A stretch of 64,000 nt of DNA, taken from contig OZ234496.1 in NCBI GenBank assembly GCA_965153455.1, forward strand, positions 5,465,207 to 5,529,206, in the 5' to 3' direction. The translations under genes and the position numbers were made by a program. Below are positions 25,147 to 36,100 of this stretch, one piece after another (position 1 is the first letter of the stretch; every line of letters starts with the position of its first letter). The DNA is from Sphagnum compactum (lineage: Eukaryota > Bryophyta > Sphagnopsida > Sphagnales). A model generated the notes under the pieces. The model was not told the origin of the DNA, did no database searches, and saw only the letters and a program-made list of their open reading frames with translations.

Positions 25147-28100
25147 TCACAAATTGGAAATCAGGATGGGTTTCCTGCTTAATCGTGCTTCAATTGAACC
25201 ATGGGGTTCATCGGTTGGAATGAAAACATCATCTCCAAACTGAACAAGGAAACATATGAGAACACAAGCAAGCCTTTCAGGCTGACAGCCATATTTCAAA
25301 TACTTGCCCCACATGAGAAAAACTGTAGATAAGCACTGCTTTTACTTATGATGCAATACACCGGATACAAAACCTCTGGTTGTCATTGGCAGATGTCAAC
25401 TAATGCAAGACAGATCACTGTGGTAGAAGTTGAGCTTAACCTTGACCCCCACAGTTGGCATATTTACAGGAAGGAAGTGAATGTTTGGCATATTCAAATA
25501 TACGGACTCAATTTCTGGGAATCTGCACATTGCGACAAAAAAGATTTCACCATCCAAAGACATTAGTCATGATGAAACTCTTGACCTCACAATGGAAACA
25601 TGAAATCAAATTGACATGTACATTTGAAGACAACATTAAAAACAAAACTTCAGAAGCAAGAAAGCTTTATAGTTAGGAGGCCATAGATAGCCATTGCCTG
25701 GTTGATCTCTATCCAACCCACTCCTAACTTCACAAAGCCCTACTATATTCCAAAGTTCAAACCATGTTGGGTTGATCTGAAATAGGGATGAAGCCAGCCA
25801 GCTATACTCATTGATGCATCAAAAAAACACATCATCTCCTACAATGGTTTACTGAGGGTGTTGAAGGAGTCCACAACAACAGAATGTCTTACCTCCTACA
25901 GAAGATGCCTATCCAACAATACCTCCGCATGTGTTCCAAAGCTAACTGGCCTTTCCAGTTTCTCTGGCATTTACAATTCTGGAAAAGCTCCAGTTTTGTT
26001 TCTTCAATGGCTGTCTTATCTAATATGTCCAGAGCATGTACTCACTACATATAGAAAAAAAAAGTAATTTGTTTAGAACTCCAATTCAGAACTGTATGAC
26101 TTTATAAAGAGGAAGAAATAAGACCAGCAATTTCAAGTGGTACCTTGATAGCACAGTTTGAGCCATCTCGTAAAGTGTCTTCTGAACAGAAGGACTGTAG
26201 ATTCCTTCATGAGGTGGTCCAAAAAAGGTTGAAACAAGAATGTCTTTAACTTCTCTGTATGTTTTCTGATAATCTGCTGGCTTGCTGGAGTAGCTGCATA
26301 AACCACCGTAACAGATCTAGAGATGTCATGAGATTTCCAGGATATGTCGACTAAATTTGTCAGATGCCAAAATTCTGGCACCAAGCACACAAGATAAGCA
26401 TAAAAATTTAAGAGTTAGTTCAAGGTGAACACCTTCAATAAACACATTTAGTGTCAGTTCAACGTGAAAGTGCATATTACTCACCTCCAAACAGCACGGA
26501 TTGCTGAGGCCAGCATCCGCTCTCTTGTTTCGGGGAGGAGGGTATACTTATCATGGAGAAAGCCTTCAAACCCTGACTGCAAGGACAGAGTATACTCAAC
26601 TTGAGTGATGTATGTGTATGAAAGAGAGCCCACATACAACAGAAATTGGGTCTCCATGCTGGAGAAGATCATCAAGAGAACTTATATGAAATCTTGAAGC
26701 TGAAGGCACATGTCATGGACATGACAAAGAGGCATTAATCTATGTGCTCCAATTAATACAAGATGATGAGACCTCTACCTGAGTTGTTTTCAACAAAGAC
26801 AGCTCTGAAACACCTGATGTTACTTTGGCATCTCCGTCACTGTTCACAACAACCTCCACTGTATGCTTCTCTGATCCAAGTTTGAAACCTGTCCGAAACA
26901 AAGTCAGCATTAGATGGACTCTCCACGTGTGAGAATACTTGCCTTCTAGCAAACAGTACACAGGCAAAGAACACCAAGGAGACTTCTTCACCATTCCTTA
27001 TCTGGTCAAGGGCTAGCCAGCAGAAATAAGCTAGCCCAAATCCACCTTGTGACATTTACATAGATTTCTCATTCCAAGAAGAAGAATATAGGTGCAGTGT
27101 AATTGTTCAGATGTTCTTAGAACTTCATTTGTGCCTCACATTGCATGAAGCAGTCCAACCATTTCTACGAGATTGTGAAATCCACCACAACACTTTGAAG
27201 GTAACACAATGATGAGTGCAGTCATAACCATATGAGTGTTGCTCACAGTGTCAGACCATCATCTTCATCATGAATAATGCATGACTCCCCATTGACTTCA
27301 TCAGCTCCCAACAGTGGGTGTGGAAAACTATAAAATAATACACCCAAAATCTTGGGCAAATCATTATACAAACATCTGCATCCTGTCACTAGCAAAAGGA
27401 AGATACAGTCATGACATTGGCTAGGAATCAGGAGACATACCTAATCAAAGAAGGTCCTCATTCAAGCTAAAGAAGCGTGTGAGGGTAAGCTTCATTCCAG
27501 TTAAGTTTGTCTCAGTCAAGCAAGCATCAAAGCCTAAGGCATAGAGAGGCAGTCTAACGAGTGGATATATCTACAGGTTAAGGATAATCAACAAGCTGTG
27601 CAGTAGCTGCTGTTGTAGCTCCTGTCACACACTGAACAAGCTAAAACAAAGCACTTTTATTTTTAGCCCAGGGCATATACAAGGAAATAATTCAGTTCTT
27701 CTTAGATGTTAAACTGCCACCAGAATCAAAGTGAGCCTTGTATTTGGTCAAAGGTATTACAGAATCAAATTCCCACTTCACATGAAAACGTCAATATCTG
27801 TTGTTAATTCCCCATCCAGTTAAGTCTCCAGCCAAACTGACTTGTTATCACTTACTTCATTGCTGTCTACTCCTGTACATATTGGAGATGCTTCAGATGC
27901 CTGAACAGCCATCATGTGTCCAAACATGTGTCTAAGGACTGTTGGGCAACTGTTCACAATAGGGGGTACACCCACTGAATAGTCAGGTCCTATAAAGGGC
28001 CTAAACTATTTCATGCCATATATAGCAACTCCCACCAATCTGTAGCAGGGCAATTCTTGGCATCAGTTGGTAGTGCATATATAGCAATGTGTTATTTTTG

Positions 28101-29640
28101 GCCTCACGGCCACTAAATGCTGCCAATCCCCCTATCCTGTTTATCTTCTTGGCTTGACTCCCTGAAATCCAGACTAACCTATAATTCTCCAGGTGTACTC
28201 CCTATTCTGGACAGTTGCCAGATAAATGTACAGGCCAGCCCTCCAACGTGTCAAGTCCTAGTTTGCAAGAGTCTTTCTCTTCACCCAATGGCAATTTACA
28301 GGATGTCTCCTCTTTGACATGCAGCAGGAACCTTCTGAGAAAGCCATTAAATTCCTGGTGCACATTGGTGAAAAAATAACATCACCTGTGGGGCTGTTCA
28401 CAGGCTACAAAACACTACACAGGCAGAAGTTGACTAGTTATCTTAGAATTATCAATTATGTATGCCCAGTTCAAACAATGAAACTGAGATCAAATGATCA
28501 AGTTGCAACAGAAAAACAGCATGTGTTCAACAGTGCAGAACTTCTCTTAGAAATGTGTTTTCAATCATGAGCACAATGTGGACCATTTCCTGCAATCACA
28601 GACATTTGTTTCCAGCAAGGAGACAAATCTAGGCTGGGATGTGTTCATGAGACGAAGTGAGAAGTACGAGGAGAAGGAAGGATAGAAGGGGGGTGGTACC
28701 ATGGTTGTGGGGTTGGCTGTCAACTGTGGCACGCTCCCAAGGCTTTTCAAAGAGCATTACCTTTGCACCTGTGACAATCTGTCTACAGTGGTCAGGCAAG
28801 CAGATATATACAACAAGTTCAATGCAAATTTCAAATGTAGAAAAAGGGCAAGGCAAAGAAAATTTCAGCAGAGACTTTGCATCCCTCATAATGAAAACGC
28901 TTCTTGAGATAGCCAATGTGAGCAGAGAAGCAGTAGTGTGCATCTACTTCCAGAGAACCAAGCAAGATTAGAACACACCTCAGGGTAAGTTGTGAGAAAA
29001 TGTCTCCCAAGACGAACTCCAAAATCTTCCAATGAAAGTGGATCCGTGCACTCTTTAGCTATTGCATAAACCTTCAGCAGATCGCCATTCCACCATAGTT
29101 TTTAGTTCCACCATGGGTGACACATGTCCAGCGAAACTAATACTACGAAATGTGGATGCCAGAAATGATAGCAGAGCAGACATGAAAAGGGACAAAACCC
29201 TAAGCAGAAGACGACAATAACAGTACCATGCACTAGGACGAGAGCATCCATCCACTCACATTCCAAAAGACTTAGTACAAGGTTACAGCAATCTCCACAA
29301 CAGAAGAAGCTCACAGAGGCAATGCAAAAACCAACACAGAAAGCCAACTCAAAGCCCATCATACAACAGGACTAAACCCTAAACCCTAAAACCTACAATT
29401 GGAGTGAAGAAGGAGAGTATTTCCAAAAGAGTCAACAAGCACCGTGTTTTTCATTGTGTCCGTGGCCACGATATTGGAATTGTCGCCGTCGGTGAAAGCG
29501 GCAAGGACCCTGGAGATGAGCGAGATGGAAACGTTCCATTCCGCCAGGTAGTGCGCCTCACCGGGTCGCTTGCCTCTCCATAGACGTGCAACTCGCACGC
29601 GTGCCTTGCCGTGCTGGTGCTCGAGCTCCAAGTCCGCCAT
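25147..29640 (-). CDS. UOX: Urate oxidase (uricase), 8 exons, minus strand
   Basis: Oxidises urate to 5-hydroxyisourate in purine breakdown, normally in peroxisomes. Exons on the minus strand are 29640-29443, 29071-28979, 28778-28700, 26888-26779, 26576-26485, 26293-26144, 25522-25441 and 25239-25147, giving 298 aa in frame with GT-AG borders. Landmarks are HGKARVRV with Lys12, IVATDTMKNT with Thr60, KPWER, FKLGSEKHT, LPETRERM, TFFGPP, SPSVQ with Gln228, MPNIHFLPVN with Asn254 and His256, and FIPTDEPHGSIEA near the end. The charge-relay Lys/Thr and the substrate-binding Arg, Gln, Asn and His equivalents are all seen. Length is close to soybean nodulin-35 (about 309 aa). The protein ends in SNL rather than the usual SKL peroxisome signal. 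The exon 5/6 junction gives Trp-Ser where relatives have Trp-Arg, and the exon 2/3 junction adds one residue. Intron 3 is the longest and holds a dispersed repeat. Confidence 0.93.
27080..27315 (-). repeat. Dispersed repeat, copy D (inside urate oxidase intron 3)
   Basis: The reverse complement starts with the same GTTGGGAGCTGATGAAGTCA block as copy C at 34213 and resembles copies A and B in the aminoacylase loci. It includes a shared TATGACTGCACTCAT-like core. No coding capacity is seen. The right boundary is clear; the left one is approximate. Confidence 0.7.
29371..29393 (-). repeat. Interstitial telomere-like motif in urate oxidase intron 1
   Basis: ACTAAACCCTAAACCCTAAA on the plus strand is about two to three telomere units. 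It lies about 50 bp inside intron 1 from the exon 1 donor. Telo-boxes near the 5' ends of plant genes are known as regulatory elements; a role here is inference. Confidence 0.7.
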
Positions 29641-32410
29641 ACCAGCCGAGAAACTAATCTCATCCAGTGTCTAAGCCCCCAACAAAGCACCCAAACAAAA
29701 AGGAACACTAAACTGAGCAGACGCACGACCTTCAACGAGCTGATGATGCACGGGTACGTAGATCACGACGGCCCGGGCTGTGACCCAGCACCAGCATTTT
29801 TTTCCCTGCCTAAATTTAGCCAGTTGGCTATTTTCTTCCCAAAATGGCTGATATTCATATTTTCTGTTTACTAGTCGCCAAATTTCAACAAATTTTTTGA
29901 ATTTTTTTCAGATTTCTCTATTGGGCTCTATATCATGTAGCCAAAAATGTGAATGATGCATAAACTATTTTACTAGTTTTCAAACTTATTATAATTTGAA
30001 CCCAAGGCCTTCCCTAAAGGGAAATCAATGTTTTATCCACAAGCCATAAATTTTCATGTGTAACAATAATGACGTTTATTTTTATTTAATATTTTTTAAT
30101 CCCAATGGTTGTAAAGCCAAAACTATTCACATGTTTAGACATTAAATAAATTAAGAAATTCCGAGTTTTTTTTTTCAAATGAGAGGTTGTTGCTTAGTTA
30201 AACAAGCATTCTTTGAAACCAAATAGGTCTTGAGTTTAAGTCTCATTTACTAAACACCGTTTCTTTTTTAAAATATACAACTTTTATATTTATATTAAGA
30301 ACCAAACTTGAAGGTCTTGTTGTAATTTAGGGTATCAAGTTGAGGCCCATGTGATATCCTATCAGTTTTCAAGGAGGTGATTATTATTTAAAGTGAGATC
30401 TTCATCTTTCAATGAGAGAATTAGTCTAAAACTTGGCCCCTTGGGTGTTACCTGCCCTACACTAGAAAAAACCCTAAACCGACACTCACCAATGCACCTT
30501 GAAAGATGTATCCTAAAAGGATAGGAGATAATTTTCTATTGAGTTTTAATTTCCTAGTTAACCATGAGTTCACCCTCGTTTGTGAGAAGATTGATGTTTT
30601 AATCACTTAGTCCCTTTTTTTTATGAATGGTTTTACTAGTTGAAGCTTTTCCACCTCTATGGTAAAACTCAAGTTCATTTACAATTCTTCCTTTTTCTCT
30701 TTTCCTCTTGCTTTCACTTCCCAAATTTTCCATTTTTGTCCTTCCTATATTGGTTGAAGCTTGTCCATCTCCATAGTAGACCTCAAGTTTACTTGTAGCA
30801 TAGGAGTTCCATTGTGCTCAAAAGGCCACCTTAAATAAGTTCCCTTCATAAGCTATGAATCTCTTTGTGGTGGTTGTTGTGGCCAACTTAAAGTATCTCT
30901 AATGTTCACACAATAAATTCCCATGTACCTACATTTTTCAAGCCATTATGGAGGTGACGTGTGTCAAGCCAAATTTAAACCTTTATGTCACCTAATGCAC
31001 AACTCTTGATTTTCTTCCTTGTTGGCACGATTTCTATAGCTTTTGATCTTTCTTTTTGAGTAAGGACTTTGATTATCTTGTTCTTCATTTCACAAGTCTA
31101 CAATCCATGCAATGTGATAATCAATCAAAAGGATTTAGACCTTACTTGCCATTGTCTCATTTTTTCTTTATAACTTTACAATGCCCAAGTTTTCACCTTC
31201 TTCATTTATTTTGTTATTGATTGTTGGGTTTTGTTGTTTGCAAGCATTATGGAGCAATGGTGTGCCCAATTAATTGTTGGGTTGCAACCAAACTTGTTTA
31301 ATGGCAAAAAACACGGGCTTGTTTGCTTTGCAAAAATGTATTGTGACTAAAAGAATACTTACTTATGGCATTGCAAATGAGGCATTGGACAAGTATCGTT
31401 AAATGGGGTAGAACACAATAATGGAAAGTTTGAAATGATTCATGAATGCAATGTGAAAGATGTTTGAACTAGTTTGTTTGTGACAACCAACATGAGTTAA
31501 TTTCAAATGACAATTTCACATCAATGCCATGAGAGGTTTTTAGGGATGTTTACTTCCCTTGATTGCATGCATTATGGATGGAAAAATTACCCAACTTCTT
31601 AGCAATTTTAGTTTATTAACAAGTACAAATGTATCCACATTAATAGGAACCACACTCACCATTTTTGGAGTGCTTATGTGATTGCTTATTCTTGGAATAT
31701 TTCGATTTTAAATTTTTTAAATTTTAAATAATATTATAATGTTAATTTTATATAAAATTTTTGTAAAAAATGTCATTTCAATTTTTTTCAAATCATTAAA
31801 TAATTTTTCTTTGCTTAAAACAATTGTTTTTAATATGTTTAATTTTAATTTTTTAATTCATTAGATTAATTTCAAATTTATCCACATGTTTCCATGATAT
31901 ATTATGGATGTTGTTATGTAAGTAAATCCAATAATTTCAACACCAAATTAAATTATCATTTTAAAACATGAAAAATCGAGCATTGGTTACACTTGTTGTG
32001 ATTCTTGGTATTGTAGAAGCACCCATACAAGAATGCATATATAATCCTAAAAGCAATTGCAAATAAAAGTTTGATTTTGGCATGTTCATTGTGGTTTACC
32101 AAGAAGGAATTATGACTTGAATGTCTTGGACAAGTTTCCATGGATTTTTAACTTGTTGTGTGTTGTAGATAATGAACTTAAACCTTAAATGAATGGGAAT
32201 CACTATTCAAAGTACTATCTTCTTGTTGATAATATCTATCTTTGACAGTCAATGTTTGTGCAAGTTGTGCATTGAATGCAAGGTGAAAAAGTAGATTCTT
32301 AGATTTTCTATTTCTCTATTTGTCTTGTAGCCAGATTTGGCTAAATCCTCTTATGACTGATCATCACTTTTGAAGCAACTTTTGAGAAAATTGAAAAAAA
32401 AACACCGATG
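29641..32410. other. Intergenic region upstream of urate oxidase and LOLITA
   Basis: The first 200 bases are relatively GC-rich and probably contain the urate oxidase promoter and 5'UTR, read leftward. The rest is AT-rich with no supported gene. Confidence 0.45.
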
Positions 32411-32413
32411 CTA

Positions 32414-32592
32414 CCTTAGCAACTTTGACACATGTTTATGGTTTAATTAATTAGTTTTGAAATTTTCATTTCGACAAATAAAATATTCTTGAAGATTAAA
32501 TATTCTGCTTCACAAATTTTTGTTATTTCAATTAAATTTTTTTTTCAGCATTTCTGAAAATAATATACCAATTATTGTCGAAGCTGCCAAGG
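32414..32592. mobile_element. Stowaway-like MITE, copy 1, just upstream of LOLITA
   Basis: A 179-bp element starts CCTTAGCAACTTTGAC; its right end reverse-complements to CCTTGGCAGCTTCGAC. It is flanked by TA at 32412-32413 and 32593-32594. The reverse complement aligns along its whole length with copy 3 at 60390-60573. It ends 161 bp before the LOLITA start codon, so it probably lies in the promoter or 5'UTR. The TA target and palindromic structure fit a Tc1/mariner (Stowaway) MITE. Confidence 0.8.
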
Positions 32593-32752
32593 TAGTAATG
32601 TGTGGAAACCCTAATCCTTGAGGCTCGTCTTCTTTGATTCCGGAAAACAGGAGCGAGCGTAGGGCGTGCGTTGCGAGCTTCGTTTCTCCCTTTTGGAAAA
32701 AAACAAAGGAAAACTTTTGGGGCTGTGCATCGCGTGCTGCGTTGGAGTCGCC

Positions 32753-33193
32753 ATGATTCTGTGTGTATTGTTCTCCAATAGGGCCGGCAATGTGCTGCTG
32801 GAGAGGTTCCACGGGCTGCCGGCGGAGGAGCGGCTGCACTGGCGATCGTTCCTGGTGAAGCTTGTGGGTGAGAATCTGAAGACGGCACGGGACGACGAGG
32901 TTTTTGTGGCGTCGCATAAGTCCGTATTTATCGTCTACACTGTGACCGGCGACATCTGTGTGTTCGCGGTCGGGAAGGACCTATACGACGAGCTGGCGCT
33001 CATGGAGGTGCTGAACACCGTCACGTCTTCGGTTAAAGATGTGTGCAAGAAGGCGCCTAGCGAGCGCCTGTTCCTCGAGAAGTATGGTAAGATCTGCCTC
33101 TGCCTGGATGAGATCGTATCGCAGGGATCTCTAGAGCACACGGACAAAGACCGCATTAGAAGGCTGAATAGGTTGAAGCCTCTGGCTGAATGA
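32753..33193 (+). CDS. LOLITA: LOLITA-like longin protein, TPLATE-complex small subunit
   Basis: Intact single-exon frame of 146 aa. It matches, nearly end to end from memory, Arabidopsis At1g15370 (LOLITA), the longin-type small subunit of the TPLATE complex, an adaptor for clathrin-mediated endocytosis at the plasma membrane. Diagnostic segments are VPAEERLHWRSFLVKL-like LPAEERLHWRSFLVKL (residues 20-35), VASHKSVFIVYT, VGKDLYDELAL, CLCLDEIV and HTDKDRIRRLNRLKP near the C-terminus. The fold is a longin/sigma-adaptin type domain without membrane segments. The frame is open upstream to an ATG at 32666, but the ATG at 32753 gives the family N-terminus (MILCVLFSN) and has a good context (GTCGCCATGA). 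Coatomer zeta and AP sigma subunits are more distant relatives and fit less well. Confidence 0.92.
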   Translation: MILCVLFSNRAGNVLLERFHGLPAEERLHWRSFLVKLVGENLKTARDDEVFVASHKSVFIVYTVTGDICVFAVGKDLYDELALMEVLNTVTSSVKDVCKKAPSERLFLEKYGKICLCLDEIVSQGSLEHTDKDRIRRLNRLKPLAE

Positions 33194-36100
33194 TGAAACC
33201 CTTGAATTGGAAGGTCACCGCAAGTACATGTGGGATGTGCAATCTTCTTTCACAAATTTCCTAATGGTGGAGTCATAGGACCTTGTGCTCCTAGCCAGAC
33301 ATCCCACATACTTGAACCAGCTGAAGCCTGAGCACAATGGTGCAGGAAATGTTAGGGTTTCTCACATCAATTACTTTCTTTACCGTTTTAGCAGCAGGAG
33401 AAATTCCTTAATGGCTAATTGGCCTCTGCCACACTGGGTTTGGACAATGATATAATCTAGGAGCCAGCTCTATATCATTGTGTAGCTAAAGAATAATGAC
33501 GTACCTTGGATTGCAAATGTTGCAAGACGAGAATGCAAGCAGGCATCTGGAAGTTCTGCTGATCTTCGAACACTTGGGGAGGAGGGCAGAGGGACAAAAC
33601 AATTGTGGTCTAGGCAGCTTGGCAGTGATTTTTTATCAATGGTCTGTTCTGCAGTTTCCGTTGTTGATGACATGGGTGATTGAGCGGAAAGAAGCTAGAC
33701 CCACAATGCATGAGTATGTCTATATATGCAGCTTGTGCAGCAACATTCAGCAAAGATAATTTTGAGTGATTGTAAGGGCAGGTGTTCTCAAGTGCTTGGG
33801 ACTTTTCCCGTTTGAAAACCTTAGACTGCTGAGTGGTGTAAGATACAGACCAGAAATTCTCAAGGCTCCCCGAGTATATCTGACCATTCAGTGAACTTGC
33901 TTAACTTGCAGACTGTTGGATCCCTTACTTACTTCTGGCACTTTAGTTTCTGCTTCAAAGAGTGCTCAGCCTACATAATGCATATCCTCTGTATGGTTAA
34001 TGTAGTCTAGCATCCTTACCTACTGGTTGTAGCTTGAATGAGGATACTACTATTTTCTCTTATAAGCTAAGCCTCTTGAATGGTAGCTGATGTCACAACT
34101 GAGTCTTCCTGTTGCTTCTGGTAAGTGCTACAGAAACTTAGGATGCCAATTTTCTTACAAATATTTTCCCTCGTTTTAAGCAGATTTTATTATATACTTA
34201 TCTACATCCAACTGTTGGGAGCTGATGAAGTCATAGCATGGTAATTTTATCTAGTCACTGTGATTCATGCTGAAGGGTGTTGGATACTTTGCGGTGACAT
34301 TCACAAGGTCATGACAGCACTTGTTCTTGTCATCTTTTTGTTTGGCCTGACCTCACACACACATATGTCTGGTTACGTTGCATGGTTTGTGCAGTTTCCC
34401 TGTGCAATTACACTGCTATTAATGTAGTCTACTACTTCTGCTGGAAGGTGGCTAACAATTGGTTCCAGGGTTCCCCAGTCCTACATGCTCTTTATTCAAG
34501 AGTGGAGGGTGAGGGTCAAGGCCAAGTAGTAGATCTTGACATTCATACATTTCTCTAGGATGAAGGAACTGTTCATGGTGTGATTGCCTGATAATATCAT
34601 TATGCTGGGTACTCAACATCACCAACAGTCTTGCTTTACTCTCATTAGTCATCAATATGTGACAGTATTCTTTCGTTTCTTTGTGCACTTTGGGATAAGA
34701 ATGTTTTTTCATGGTGCTGATGGTTGCTGGTTTTTGGTCAGATCTGAAGTATCCAGTTCCTTATTATATGGTGTCATCTCTAAATTCTTTTCACATTGCC
34801 TAAAATTGTGAGTACTGAAATGAATTCTTGGTACTTATGAAGTCTTTTGATGTCCTGAGTGCCCAATGTGAGTTTCAAATTCCCCATCCTGAAAATTGTT
34901 GTCTCTACATGCTTTCCAAATCTTTCTCTAAATTAACAGAGTTTGACAACTTAGTTAGGTGGACACACTTCTAGACTAATAGACAAAGTGTGAGTGTACC
35001 CCATGTCAAGTCTGAGAACTCAGCTTCTAGTGTGAATGTAATATGATCCCGTGAGACCTGTAATAATGAATGTTGAAGTTTCTGAACATGATGATGTTGT
35101 GGAAACTGAATGTGGATGTGCCTGGTGTAAATAATGTGTTTTGGGCTTTGCCAATACCTCTGACATATGGATGACTTTAACACCATTCCTCACAGTAATC
35201 TTATAATGCTTATAGTAAGCCTCCTCAACTTTATTTGGCTTCATGGCCGTCTTTAATCGGATAGGCCTATCTATCATCCCAATTCTAAAATGTTTCTCTC
35301 TTAACAATATTATGCCTGGAATTACTCTCTGTGGATGGGCCTCCTATCCTCGGCAAAACAAGAGTTACTTCACCATAAACCAGTCTCCAGAACTTGAGTC
35401 TATGATGGGTGAACTTGTCTACAATGGGAGGTTTGTCCCACCTTGAACATGTAGATGGCATGAACGTGTCTTTACAGATATGACTCGTCTATATTGGGGC
35501 CTGACTAATTGTCCCTTCTAGTGTTGGTTAACCCTTGAAATGGTTGTGCTTACTCAGATTGACTCCAAGAAGTTTTGTATCTAAATGTTCACTAACAGGG
35601 TTCACCTATTTATGTGGTACTATCTTTTCAAAGATCACCACCTTGGACTAATCCAATTCCTTGTTCTAGTATCCTTTGTACTTCAATGATTCATGTGTAG
35701 GTAAATGGGTCTATGATCGCAAATCAAAGAAGCTTGATTGGTGTATTTTAGGCCTTTATGTATCAAAGCCACATTCTCAATCTAACCACATAATTCTAGG
35801 GCGAAAGCACGATCAATTAGACACAAAAAGTAGTATCATTCATGCAGTTATATTTTTGCACGTAAATGCAAGAAGGTAAAGTCAAAACATTTTCAATCAT
35901 TATCAAACCATCATGTTGCTCAATAGTGGGTTTATAATTTATTGTATACAAAGTTTGAAAGACTTTCATATAATAAAAGTAGGTGAAAATATTTTTGAAA
36001 CATACTAGCCAAAATGTGTTCAAAAATATTTTTACATTAGAAAACTTGATATATTATTACTTTTAAAGTAAAAGTTGAAAGCACATAAGTACATTTTAGT

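Noticed and set aside
32666-32752. Longer N-terminus for LOLITA starting at 32666
   Set aside because: The extra 29 residues have no counterpart in the family, and the ATG at 32753 gives the known N-terminus with a good start context.
32753-33193. Coatomer zeta or AP sigma subunit identity
   Set aside because: The longin fold is shared, but PAEERLHWRSFLVKL and HTDKDRIRRL match the LOLITA type, not COPZ or sigma adaptins.
35243-35446. Small open frames at 35.0-35.9 kb as a gene
   Set aside because: Short, without domains or convincing splice borders, and in repeat-like sequence.
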